NCBI RefSeq assembly: GCF_005280195.1
Contig: NZ_SZPR01000034.1
Location: 1 to 64,000 of the forward strand
Origin: Streptomyces galbus
GTDB taxonomy: Bacteria; Actinomycetota; Actinomycetes; Streptomycetales; Streptomycetaceae
DNA: 64,000 nucleotides
Direction: 5' to 3'
The notes under the pieces are model-generated. The model was not told the DNA's origin. It worked only from the letters and a program-made list of their open reading frames with translations, and ran no database searches. How positions within the stretch are numbered: the stretch's first letter is position 1; every line of letters begins with the position of its first letter. Made by a program: the position numbers and the translations under genes. Shown here one piece after another: positions 23,759 through 31,988 of the stretch.

Positions 23759-26005
23759 ATGATTCACGTCGGTGTCGTGGAGAGCAATCTCTCCGGATCC
23801 GGCTTCGAGGGCCTGCAGATCATCAAGGAACTCGACTGCCGCGTCACCTTCTTCACCCGCGACCTGGACCGCTACCTGGCCGTGCCGGGCGGACCGGCCT
23901 ACTTCGAGCAGTACGTCGACGAGATCGTCCACTGCGAGACGAACATCTACGAGGAACTCCTGCCGCACGTGCACGCGGCCGGGGAGAAGCACCCCTTCGA
24001 CGCGTTCCTCACCCTCGCCGAGTACGACGTGGTCGTGGCCGCCCAGGTGGCGGTCCACCTCGGCCTGCCCACGGTCAGCGTCGACGGCGTGGCCACCGCG
24101 CGCAACAAGGCGCTGATGCGCCGGCGCTGCGCCGAACTCGGCGTCGCGATACCGGCGTTCCGCACCGTGCGCGACCCCGCCGAGGCGGAGGCGGCCGCGG
24201 CCGAGATCGGCCTGCCCTGCGTGGTCAAGCCGGCCGACGAGACCAGCAGCGCGGACGTACGGCTGGTCGACACCGCCGCGCAGGCCGCCGAGCACGTCGC
24301 GCTGATCCGGTCCCGCAGGGAGAACACCCGCGGCCAGGCCCGCTACCACGAGCTGATGGTCGAGGAGTACCTGAGCGGCCCCGAGGTCAGCGTGGAGGTG
24401 CTGGCCGACGGCGACCGCTACGAGGTCTTCGGCGTCACCGACAAGTCGGTCGTCGGCCAGGGCTACTTCGTCGAGCTGGCCCACACCTTCCCCTCCAGCC
24501 TGCCCGAGCCGGTGGTCCGCGCCTGCGGCGACCTGGCCGTCGAGGCGCTGCGCGCGGTCGGGTTCGACCTGGGGATGGCGCACGTCGAGATCAAGGTGAC
24601 CCCGGCCGGACCCAAGCTCATCGAGATCAACCCCCGGCCCGCCGGCGGCAAGATCACCTACCTCGTCGACCGCGCCCTCGGCATCAAGTCCCTGGAGCTG
24701 GTGGCCCGGCAGTACCTGGGACAGCCCCTGCCCGCCCGCGTGCTGCCCGAGCAGCCGGTCGGCGGCGCCGCCATCCGCTACCTGACCGCGCAGCCCGGCC
24801 GGGTCGTGTCGGTCGGCGGCCTCGAGCGGGCCGCCGCGCTGCCCGGCGTCGAGGAAGTGGTCGTCAAGCCGAAGCCGGGCTCCGTCATACGGGAGTTGCG
24901 CCGCAACGGCGACCGCGCCGGACACGTCCTCGTGGTGGCCGACACCGCGGAGCTCGCGGCGCGCACCGCGGAGGCCGCCGCGCAGGAGATCAGCATCCGC
25001 ACCGAGCCCGTCCTACGGCGCCCCGTCGCGGACTCCCTGGTCGACCTGATCGGGGGCACCCCGCTGCTGAGGCTGCCCGTCCACCGGGTCGTGGACGGGG
25101 CACCGGACGACGCCGAGGTGCTGGCCAAGCTGGAGCTGTTCAACCCCTGGTCCAGCAGCAAGGACCGGGCCGCGCTGTCGATGCTGCGCGGCGCCGAGGA
25201 GCGCGGGCTGCTCACCCCGGGCGACGGCACCGTGATCGAGGCGACCTCGGGCAACACCGGCATCTCGCTGGCCGCACTGGCCGCGGCCCGCGGCTACCGG
25301 TGCGTCATCGTGCTGCCGGACAACGCCACCCAGGAGCGGGTGGCCATCCTGCGCTCGCTCGGCGCCGAGGTCGTACGGACCCCGCACACGGGCGGCTACC
25401 AGGCGGCCGTCGACAAGGCGGAGGAGCTGCACCGGCAGACCCCCGGGTCCTGGTTCTGCTGCCAGCACGACAACCCGGACAACACCCGCGCCCACTACGA
25501 GACGACCGGCCCGGAGATCTGGAGCGACGCCGACGGGCGGATCGACGTGTTCGTGGCCGGGGTGGGCACCGGCGGGACGCTCAGCGGCGCCGGACGCTAC
25601 CTGCGCGAGGCCCACCCCGCGGTGCGGATCGTGGCGGTGGAGCCGGCCGGCTCGCCGCTGCTGTCCGGCGGCGAGCCCGGCACGCACTCCATCCCGGGCT
25701 TCAACGGCGGCTTCATCGCGCCCACCACCGAACGCCACCTCATCGACGAGGTGATCGCGGTCTCCGACGCGGACGCCCTGGACACCACCCGGCGGCTCGC
25801 GGCGCGCGCAGGTCTGCTGGTCGGGGTCTCGGCGGGTGCCGTCGTCCACGCGGCCGGCGTCCTGGCGGCCCGCCCGGAGTACCGGGGCCGGCGCATCGTG
25901 ACCCTGCTGCCCGACACCGGCGAGCGCTACCTCAGCCTGCTGGGCCGCGAGGCCGAGGCCGTGCCGGCCGGCGCCGTCGTCGCCGAGGCGGGCGGTGCCC
26001 GGTGA
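23759..26005 (+). CDS. ATP-grasp ligase fused to cysteine-synthase-like PLP enzyme
   Basis: A 748-residue bifunctional protein. Residues 1 to about 415 are an ATP-grasp carboxylate-amine ligase (LPCVVKPADE, MVEEYLSGPEVSVEVL, LIEINPRPAGGKI). Residues 420-748 are a fold-type II PLP enzyme of the cysteine synthase family: Schiff-base Lys468 in SSKDRAAL, substrate loop TSGNTG, phosphate cup GVGTGGTLSG. The second half should replace the acetate of O-acetylserine with a nucleophile; the first half should then ligate an amino acid. The next gene overlaps its stop (GTGA). D-cycloserine clusters use separate CysK-like and ATP-grasp proteins; a fusion is unusual. Confidence 0.9.
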   Translation: MIHVGVVESNLSGSGFEGLQIIKELDCRVTFFTRDLDRYLAVPGGPAYFEQYVDEIVHCETNIYEELLPHVHAAGEKHPFDAFLTLAEYDVVVAAQVAVHLGLPTVSVDGVATARNKALMRRRCAELGVAIPAFRTVRDPAEAEAAAAEIGLPCVVKPADETSSADVRLVDTAAQAAEHVALIRSRRENTRGQARYHELMVEEYLSGPEVSVEVLADGDRYEVFGVTDKSVVGQGYFVELAHTFPSSLPEPVVRACGDLAVEALRAVGFDLGMAHVEIKVTPAGPKLIEINPRPAGGKITYLVDRALGIKSLELVARQYLGQPLPARVLPEQPVGGAAIRYLTAQPGRVVSVGGLERAAALPGVEEVVVKPKPGSVIRELRRNGDRAGHVLVVADTAELAARTAEAAAQEISIRTEPVLRRPVADSLVDLIGGTPLLRLPVHRVVDGAPDDAEVLAKLELFNPWSSSKDRAALSMLRGAEERGLLTPGDGTVIEATSGNTGISLAALAAARGYRCVIVLPDNATQERVAILRSLGAEVVRTPHTGGYQAAVDKAEELHRQTPGSWFCCQHDNPDNTRAHYETTGPEIWSDADGRIDVFVAGVGTGGTLSGAGRYLREAHPAVRIVAVEPAGSPLLSGGEPGTHSIPGFNGGFIAPTTERHLIDEVIAVSDADALDTTRRLAARAGLLVGVSAGAVVHAAGVLAARPEYRGRRIVTLLPDTGERYLSLLGREAEAVPAGAVVAEAGGAR

Positions 26006-27276
26006 CGACGCCCGCACCCGCCGACGGCCGGCCCCGCCTGCTGATGGTGATGCCCTACCGCCAGTTCGTGCGCAAGGCGCAGGCCGAGGGCTTCTGGGTC
26101 GGCGCCGTCTGGGACCCCCGGCTGGAGTCGCCCGCGTACCTCGACGACGTCCGCGCCCTGGCCGACCTGTACCTGGAGACCGACTTCCAGGACCCGGAGC
26201 TGCTGCGCCGCACCCTGCGCGAGGCGGCCCGCGAGCACGGGGCCACGGTGATCTACCACATCGGCCGGGAGGAAACGATGGTCACCGCCCACGAGGTGGC
26301 CGAGGAACTGCACGCCGAGCTCAACCCGGCCGCGGCGATCCGCTTCCTCGCCGACAAGCACGCCATGCGCGACCTGCTCGCCCGGCACGGGCTGTCCCCG
26401 GTGTCCTTCGAGGCGGCGCCGACCCGGCGGGAGGTGCCCGGCGCGGTCGAGCGGATCGGCTGCCCGGCCGTCGTCAAACCGGCCGCGCTCGCCGGCAGCC
26501 GGGGCGTGTTCCTGTGGCAGGAGCCGCAGGACCGGGCGGCCTGGACGGCACTGGTCGACGCGTACGGCTACGACGGGCCGTTCCTGGTCGAGGAGTACCT
26601 GCGGGGTCCGGAGTACAGCGTGGAGACGCTGAGCCGGGACGGCCGCCACCAGGTCGTCGGCATCACCGAGAAGCTGCTGGGGCCACCGCCGCTGTTCGTG
26701 GAGGTGGGGCACGTCCACCCGGCGCCGCTCCCCGAGGACCGCAGGCGGGCCGTCGAGGACCTCACCACCGAGCTCCTCACGGCGTGCGGCTACCGGTTCG
26801 GGCCGGCCCACACCGAGGTCATCTGGACCGAACGCGGCCCGCGGATCGTGGAGTCGCAGGCCCGGCTCGGCGGTGACCGCATCCCGCGGCTCGTCGAACT
26901 CGCCACCGGACTGGACATCGAGCAGGCGATCTTCACCGCCCTCGCGGACCGTCCCGTGGCTCTGCCCGAGGCGACGGCGACGGCGATCGTGCGGTTCTTC
27001 ACCTTCCCGCCCGGCCGTATCAGCGAGATCCGGGGCCTGGAGACGGTCGCCGGCCTCCCCTACGTCGACGAGCTGAGCCTCAAGCTGAGCCCGGGCGGCA
27101 CGGTGCCGGAGGTCCGCGACTCCAAGAGCCGGCACGGCCACGTCATCGTCTCGGGTGCCACCGCCGAGGAGGCCCGGGCCCGCTCCGCGGAGGTGCTCGC
27201 CGCGCTCGAGGTCGTCATCGACGGCACGCCCGTCCGCGCGGACGGCCGCACCTCGGTGCTCGGGACGCCCGTATGA
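26002..27276 (+). CDS. ATP-grasp ligase
   Basis: A 424-residue ATP-grasp protein: an N-terminal preATP-grasp part (RLLMVMPYRQFVRKAQAEG), central ATP-binding motifs (CPAVVKPAALAGSRGVFLW, FLVEEYLRGPEYSVETL) and an ESQARLGGDRIPRLVE metal-binding segment. These enzymes form acyl-phosphates and transfer them to amines, making dipeptides or amides. GTG 26002 overlaps the upstream TGA by four bases (GTGA), so translation is coupled. No product specificity can be read. Confidence 0.88.
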   Translation: MTTPAPADGRPRLLMVMPYRQFVRKAQAEGFWVGAVWDPRLESPAYLDDVRALADLYLETDFQDPELLRRTLREAAREHGATVIYHIGREETMVTAHEVAEELHAELNPAAAIRFLADKHAMRDLLARHGLSPVSFEAAPTRREVPGAVERIGCPAVVKPAALAGSRGVFLWQEPQDRAAWTALVDAYGYDGPFLVEEYLRGPEYSVETLSRDGRHQVVGITEKLLGPPPLFVEVGHVHPAPLPEDRRRAVEDLTTELLTACGYRFGPAHTEVIWTERGPRIVESQARLGGDRIPRLVELATGLDIEQAIFTALADRPVALPEATATAIVRFFTFPPGRISEIRGLETVAGLPYVDELSLKLSPGGTVPEVRDSKSRHGHVIVSGATAEEARARSAEVLAALEVVIDGTPVRADGRTSVLGTPV

Positions 27277-27323
27277 ACGCCGTCGGTCACGAGTCCCCCC
27301 ACGTTCGAAGAAAGGCAGTGACC

Positions 27324-27359
27324 ATGCAGTGGTCCCCATCCCCCAGGAGGTCGCCATGA
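27324..27359 (+). other. 11-codon ORF translationally coupled to the third ATP-grasp gene
   Basis: ATG 27324 after GAAAGG opens MQWSPSPRRSP, whose TGA (27357-27359) overlaps the ATG of the next gene as ATGA. The downstream Shine-Dalgarno CAGGAGG lies inside this ORF. It may be a coupling device or chance. Confidence 0.3.
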
Positions 27360-28612
27360 CCAGCCCCGCCAGCGACGCACAGGTGGTGTTCGTCGGCTAC
27401 AACGCGGCCTACCTGCGCGCCATCGACGGGAGCGTCCCCAGCGGGTCCGTCGTGGTGATCGAGGAACCCGACATCATCCGCAAGCGCGAACTGCACGACG
27501 CCGCCAGCCGGTTCGACTGCCTGGACCGGATCGTCCCGGCGAGCTACCAGCAGTCGGCCGGGGCCCTGGACCTGGCCGCCGAGCTGACGGCCACCCGCCC
27601 GGTGGCCGCCGTCGTCCCCGGTCTGGAGTACGCGGTGCCCGCCACGGCCGCGCTCGCCGAGAAGCTGGGGCTGCCGGGGGCGACCGAGGCGGCCGCGCAG
27701 GCGCTGCGCGACAAGGTGCGGCTGCGCGAGGTGTCCGGGGCCGGCGGCGTGCGCAACCCGCGCTGGCGCGAGGTGCACGGGCCCGCGGACATCCTGGAGT
27801 TCGCCGACGGCGGTCCGGTGGTGGTCAAGCCGGCGAACCGGCAGGCGAGCGTGGGCGTGCAGCTGCTGGACTCGGTCGACGAGGCCACCGCGGCCGAGGC
27901 GTGGGAGCGGACCTCGTCCGCCGCCGAGTACGAGCAGGTGCCCGACCGGGAGCTGGCGTGGCGCTTCCTGGCCGAAGAACGGCTGCGCGGACCGGAGTTC
28001 AGCGTCGAGGCGCTGGTGCGCGAGGGCGAGGTGGTCTTCGAGAACGTCACGGCCAAGACCGTCGTCCCGGGGCCCTACCCGGTGGAGCAGGGCCACCTGC
28101 TGCCGGCTCCGCTCGACCCCGGCACCCAGGAGGCGTTCGGCACGGCGATCCGCAAGCTGGTCGCCGCCACCGGCTTCGGGACGGGCATCCTGCACGCCGA
28201 GTGGATCCTGACCGAGGACGGTCCGACGCTGGTGGAGTGCGCCGGCCGCTGCCCCGGTGACTACCTGGTCGACCTCATCGACCTGGCCTACGGGACCCGC
28301 GTCAGGCTGACGCTCATCGACCTGCTCGCCGGCCGTCCCGTCACGCTGCCCCGCTCCGCCGAGCGGACCTCGGCGATCCGGTTCCTGGCAGCCGAGCCGG
28401 GCACGGTCACCGCGGTCACCGGGCTGGACGAGGCGCAGCGGCTGCCCGGTGTGCACGTCGCGGAGGTGGACGTCGAGGCCGGTCAGCAGGTGCGTGCCTG
28501 GGCGTCGTCCTGGGACCGGGCCGGACACGTCATCGCGACCGGACCCGACGCGGACACCACCCGCCGGCGCGTCCTGGACGCGGACGCCGCCATCCGCATC
28601 GCTACCGATTGA
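27356..28612 (+). CDS. ATP-grasp ligase
   Basis: A 418-residue ATP-grasp protein and the third such domain in the operon. It has a flavodoxin-like N-terminus (DAQVVFVGYNAAYLRAIDG), GPVVVKPANRQASVGVQLLD, EERLRGPEFSVEALV and LVECAGRCPGDYLVDLIDLA. The ATG at 27356 has CAGGAGG seven bases upstream. With the two preceding ligase domains it could assemble a di- to tetrapeptide or amide from the NRPS-derived and O-acetylserine-derived building blocks; this is inference from gene order. Confidence 0.88.
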   Translation: MTSPASDAQVVFVGYNAAYLRAIDGSVPSGSVVVIEEPDIIRKRELHDAASRFDCLDRIVPASYQQSAGALDLAAELTATRPVAAVVPGLEYAVPATAALAEKLGLPGATEAAAQALRDKVRLREVSGAGGVRNPRWREVHGPADILEFADGGPVVVKPANRQASVGVQLLDSVDEATAAEAWERTSSAAEYEQVPDRELAWRFLAEERLRGPEFSVEALVREGEVVFENVTAKTVVPGPYPVEQGHLLPAPLDPGTQEAFGTAIRKLVAATGFGTGILHAEWILTEDGPTLVECAGRCPGDYLVDLIDLAYGTRVRLTLIDLLAGRPVTLPRSAERTSAIRFLAAEPGTVTAVTGLDEAQRLPGVHVAEVDVEAGQQVRAWASSWDRAGHVIATGPDADTTRRRVLDADAAIRIATD

Positions 28613-28620
28613 GGAACGAC

Positions 28621-29886
28621 ATGTCTGCTGTGTGGCAACGCGTCCGCGGGTGGCGCGGCTCCATGCCCGGAGGCTCGGTCGGCCTGCGGCTGGCCGTGAT
28701 GGCGATGATCGACGCCGTCGGCACGGGTGCCTTCCTCGCCGTGTCCGTGCCGTTCATCACGCGGTCGGTCCACCTGTCGGAGGGCAACCTCGGCCTCGGC
28801 CTGACCCTGTCCGCCGCCGTCGCCCTCGCCACGGCCATCCCGATCGGCGTCCTCGCGGACCGGATCGGCCCGAAGAAGGTGCTGGTCGGGGTCAGCCTGT
28901 GGCGCTGCGCCTGCTTCGTGGTCTACCCGCTGGTGCAGAACCTGTGGCAGTTCCTGACCGTGGTGTGCCTGCTCGGCCTGGTCGACAAGGCGGCCGCACC
29001 GATGGAGCAGGCCCTGGTCGGGCAGGCCACGGCGACCGAGGACCGGGTCAGGGTCGTCGCGATCCTCCGGTCGCTGCGCAACGTCGGCTTCACCGTGGGC
29101 GCGCTGCTCGGCGGGATCGGGCTGCTGATCGACACCCGCGCCGGGTACACCGCGATCCTGCTGGTCAACGCCGCCTCGTTCGCGGTGCTCGCGAGCCTGG
29201 CCGCGCGGCTGCCGGTGCTCAGCGCCCCGGCGAAGAGCCTGCGCCGGCGCTTCTCGGTCAGCGTGCTGCGGGACGGGTCGTTCCTGTCGTTCACCGGGAT
29301 CAACGCCGTGCTCACGATGCACATGACGCTGCTGAGCATCGGTATCCCGCTGTGGATCGTCAAGCACACCGACGTCTCCTCGGCGCTGATCTCACCGCTG
29401 GTGGCGGTCAACACCGTGCTGGCGGTCGCCCTGCAGGTGCGGGCCAGCCGCGGGACCGACACGATCGCGGGTGCCGCGCGGGCCCTGGTGTGGGCCGGCG
29501 TCTCGCTCGCGCTGTGCTGCCTGCTGCTCGTCGCCGCGCCGAAACTGCCGGTGGTCCTCGCCGTCGGCGTGCTGCTGCTGGCGATGGTCGCGCTGACCGG
29601 CGGTGAACTGTTCCAGTCCGCCGGCGGCTGGGGCGGCTCCTACCTGCTCGCCGCGCCCGGCCAGGAGGGCGTCTACCTCTCGGTCTTCTGGCTCGGCGTG
29701 GCCATCCAGCAGATCGCGGCGCCGGTCCTGGTCAGCCTGGTCGTCACGACCGGCACCTCGGGCTGGGTCGTCCTGGCGGCGCTGTTCGCCGTCTGCGGTC
29801 TCGCCGCGCCGCCCATCGGCCGCTGGGCCCAGGCCCGGGCCGACAGCAGGCCCCAGCCGGACCCGACCCTGGCCGAGGCCACGTAA
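28621..29886 (+). CDS. MFS transporter
   Basis: A 421-residue major-facilitator protein with about 12 hydrophobic helices and the loop motif GVLADRIGPKKVLVG between helices 2 and 3. It is probably a proton-driven exporter giving efflux and self-resistance for the product of this operon. ATG 28621 follows GAGGAACGAC; it lies eight bases after the preceding stop. The substrate is unknown. Confidence 0.9.
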   Translation: MSAVWQRVRGWRGSMPGGSVGLRLAVMAMIDAVGTGAFLAVSVPFITRSVHLSEGNLGLGLTLSAAVALATAIPIGVLADRIGPKKVLVGVSLWRCACFVVYPLVQNLWQFLTVVCLLGLVDKAAAPMEQALVGQATATEDRVRVVAILRSLRNVGFTVGALLGGIGLLIDTRAGYTAILLVNAASFAVLASLAARLPVLSAPAKSLRRRFSVSVLRDGSFLSFTGINAVLTMHMTLLSIGIPLWIVKHTDVSSALISPLVAVNTVLAVALQVRASRGTDTIAGAARALVWAGVSLALCCLLLVAAPKLPVVLAVGVLLLAMVALTGGELFQSAGGWGGSYLLAAPGQEGVYLSVFWLGVAIQQIAAPVLVSLVVTTGTSGWVVLAALFAVCGLAAPPIGRWAQARADSRPQPDPTLAEAT

Positions 29887-29951
29887 CCACCCCTGAACCG
29901 CCGGCCGCTCGACCGTGTCGGCACTGTGTGATCAACCATCTGAGGAGAGAC

Positions 29952-30404
29952 ATGTCCGTTCCGCTGTACGTTCCGTCGGGCGAAGGCGAGTTCGTCAACA
30001 TCCGCGACACCAAGAGGACGTACCTCAAGCTCACCACGGCGGACTCCGACGGCGAGTTCGGCTTCTTCGAGCACCACATGGCGCCGGAGGCGAGCGGTGC
30101 GAGCCCGCACATCCACAAGCAGTCCACCGAGATGTTCTACGTGGTGAAGGGCGAGATCGAGTTCACCATCGGCGACCGCAAGGTGGTGGGTGAGCCGGGT
30201 GCGTTCGCCTACGTCCCCAAGGGCGAGCCGCACGGCTTCACCAACCGGGGCAACGAGGACGCCACGCTCCTGATCATGTTCTACCCGATCTACAACCGCG
30301 AGGACTACTTCCGCGGCCTGGGGCGCCTCACGGCCAACGGGCGCAACCCCTCCCTGGAGGAGCTGCAGGAGCACATGGCGAAGTACGACCAGTTCATGGT
30401 CTGA
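29952..30404 (+). CDS. Cupin-domain protein
   Basis: A 150-residue single-domain cupin. The four metal ligands are intact: H53, H55 and E60 (PHIHKQSTEMFY) and H94 (PKGEPHGF). Such small cupins may be dioxygenases, isomerases, epimerases or binding proteins, so the activity cannot be named. ATG 29952 follows GAGGAGAGAC. It is the last plus-strand gene before a strong hairpin, so it closes the operon and probably modifies the pathway intermediate. Confidence 0.85.
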   Translation: MSVPLYVPSGEGEFVNIRDTKRTYLKLTTADSDGEFGFFEHHMAPEASGASPHIHKQSTEMFYVVKGEIEFTIGDRKVVGEPGAFAYVPKGEPHGFTNRGNEDATLLIMFYPIYNREDYFRGLGRLTANGRNPSLEELQEHMAKYDQFMV

Positions 30405-30451
30405 CCCGCCGACCGGCGGCGCGGTCCGAGCCGTCGGCCGGCGGCAACGCA

Positions 30452-30485
30452 CGGGGCCTGGCAGCGATCGCGCCGCCAGGCCCCG
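30452..30485. terminator. Bidirectional terminator hairpin
   Basis: CGGGGCCTGGC (30452-30462) pairs perfectly over 11 bp with GCCAGGCCCCG (30475-30485) between the cupin and the convergent deaminase gene. Confidence 0.75.
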
Positions 30486-30500
30486 GTCTGCGTGTCACCG

Positions 30501-31040
30501 TCAGTCGCCCGCGCTGTTCCGCAGCCGGAAGCGCCACTGCAACTCCCGCACCTGCTCGGCGAGTTCCGGAACCGGACCCGCCACCTCCTGGCCGGGCACG
30601 ACGTCCTGGACGGACAGCGGGGCCAGCGGCGAGGTGACGGGGACGCCCCACTCGGCCTTCCAGTCCCGGGCCTGCCGGGACGAGCTGGCGTAGACGATGC
30701 GGCCCAGCCCGGCCCAGCCGTGGGCGGCCGCGCACATCGGGCAGTGCTCGCCCGAGGTGTACACGGTCGCCGCGGCCCGCTCCTCGGGGCTCAGGTGGGT
30801 CACGGCCCACCGGACCAGCTCGAACTCGGGGTGCCGGGTCGGGTCGCCCGTGGTGGACTCGCGGTTGCGGTCCTCGGCGAGGATCTTGCCGTCCGCGTCG
30901 ACGAGCACCGAGCCGAACGGCCAGTCGCCGGCGTCGACCGCCTCGGCGGCCAGCTCGATGCAGCGGCGCAGGTAGGGCAGTTCGGCCTCGTCGACGGTGC
31001 CGGTGCCGTGCTGGGAAAGGTCGTGGTCGTTGGGGGCCAC
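30501..31040 (-). CDS. CMP/dCMP-type zinc deaminase
   Basis: A protein of about 179 residues with the cytidine-deaminase-like fold. The zinc ligands are H70 with catalytic E72 (TRHPEFELV) and C100/C103 (GEHCPMCAAA). It resembles guanine, tRNA-adenosine or small-heterocycle deaminases more than pyrimidine-nucleoside enzymes. GTG 31040 is chosen because GGAGTGA lies just upstream; GTG 31046 is an alternative. It is 26 bases from the LLM oxidoreductase, same strand. It converges on the NRPS operon and could act on an aminated heterocycle, but this is only suggested by position. Confidence 0.85.
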   Translation of the reverse strand: MAPNDHDLSQHGTGTVDEAELPYLRRCIELAAEAVDAGDWPFGSVLVDADGKILAEDRNRESTTGDPTRHPEFELVRWAVTHLSPEERAAATVYTSGEHCPMCAAAHGWAGLGRIVYASSSRQARDWKAEWGVPVTSPLAPLSVQDVVPGQEVAGPVPELAEQVRELQWRFRLRNSAGD

Positions 31041-31066
31041 TGTCACTCCGTCTCTGTGGGGGGCGG

Positions 31067-31903
31067 CTACGGCCGGTGCGCGGCCAGGGTGGCCAGTGCC
31101 TGCCATGCCGGCTCGGGTCGCAGGGTCTCGTCCGGGTCACCGTGGTACGGGTCGAGCAGCACGGTTTCCGCACCGGCCCGGCGGAGTTCCTCGATGTCCT
31201 CGAGAATCTGCTCGAGGGTTCCTTCACCGGCCCGCCGGTCAGGGTCGTCGATCGGCTTTTCGGTGAGCTGAAGATAGATGCGCGGGGCCAACTCGGGAAC
31301 CGGCAGTTCGAGTTCGTCCGCGATATTCCGCACGCGCGGCAGGGCCTCCCGGAACCAGGACATCGTGAACCGCAGGGGATGCCAGGGAGAACCGAAACGG
31401 ACGGCCCGCCGTATTGCGGCGTCGCTGTTTCCGCCGACCCAGATCGGAATCTGCCCGCTGCCGTAGTCGGCCTCGTCGGCCCACGCGGAGCGCAGGGTCC
31501 GCAGGAGTTCGTCGGTCAGCGCGCCGCGGCGCCGGAACTCGACGTCCAGCGCCGCGAACTCCTCGCGCGCCCAGCCGACCCCGACGCCGAGAACCAGCCG
31601 TCCACCGCTGAGTTGCTGCAGGTTGGCGGCCATGCGAGCGACCAGCAGGGGGTGCCGGTAGGGCGCGATGAGGACCGTCGTGCCCAGGTGGATCCTGGTC
31701 GTGATCCCCGCCAGCCAGGCCAGCGTGGTGACGGGTTCGTAAAAAGGCGCCGGATATTGTTTCGCCACATCCGACGTGATCGCCACATGATCGGAGAGCA
31801 TCAACAGGTCGAAACCGAGCCCCTCCGAGGTCTTGGCCCAGCGGGCCAGGTTGTCCGGGGTGGCACCCGGACCGAAGTTGGGAACATTCACGCCTATCCG
31901 CAT
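31067..31903 (-). CDS. LLM-class (F420-dependent type) flavin oxidoreductase
   Basis: A 278-residue luciferase-like TIM barrel (MRIGVNVPNFGPGATPDNL; DLLMLSDHVAI; IHLGTTVLIAPYRHPLLVARM; GVGVGWAREEFAALDVEF). The length and motifs match the F420-dependent group in actinobacteria; FMN use is possible. Reactions in this group include oxidation or reduction of small alcohols, ketones and heterocycles. It is in a minus-strand operon with the deaminase, an MFS protein and a binding lipoprotein. Confidence 0.88.
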   Translation of the reverse strand: MRIGVNVPNFGPGATPDNLARWAKTSEGLGFDLLMLSDHVAITSDVAKQYPAPFYEPVTTLAWLAGITTRIHLGTTVLIAPYRHPLLVARMAANLQQLSGGRLVLGVGVGWAREEFAALDVEFRRRGALTDELLRTLRSAWADEADYGSGQIPIWVGGNSDAAIRRAVRFGSPWHPLRFTMSWFREALPRVRNIADELELPVPELAPRIYLQLTEKPIDDPDRRAGEGTLEQILEDIEELRRAGAETVLLDPYHGDPDETLRPEPAWQALATLAAHRP

Positions 31904-31988
31904 GGCCCCACACTAGCAACTGCGCGGCGGCGACGTGCAGTTGTCCGCGAGGGTTATGGCGGCGGAATCCACGGAAAAGCAATGGCGG

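Noticed and set aside
23068..28612. A D-cycloserine cluster.
   Set aside because: CysE, CysK and ATP-grasp parts match in kind, but arginase-like, heme-protein and racemase genes of that pathway are not present, and an NRPS is.
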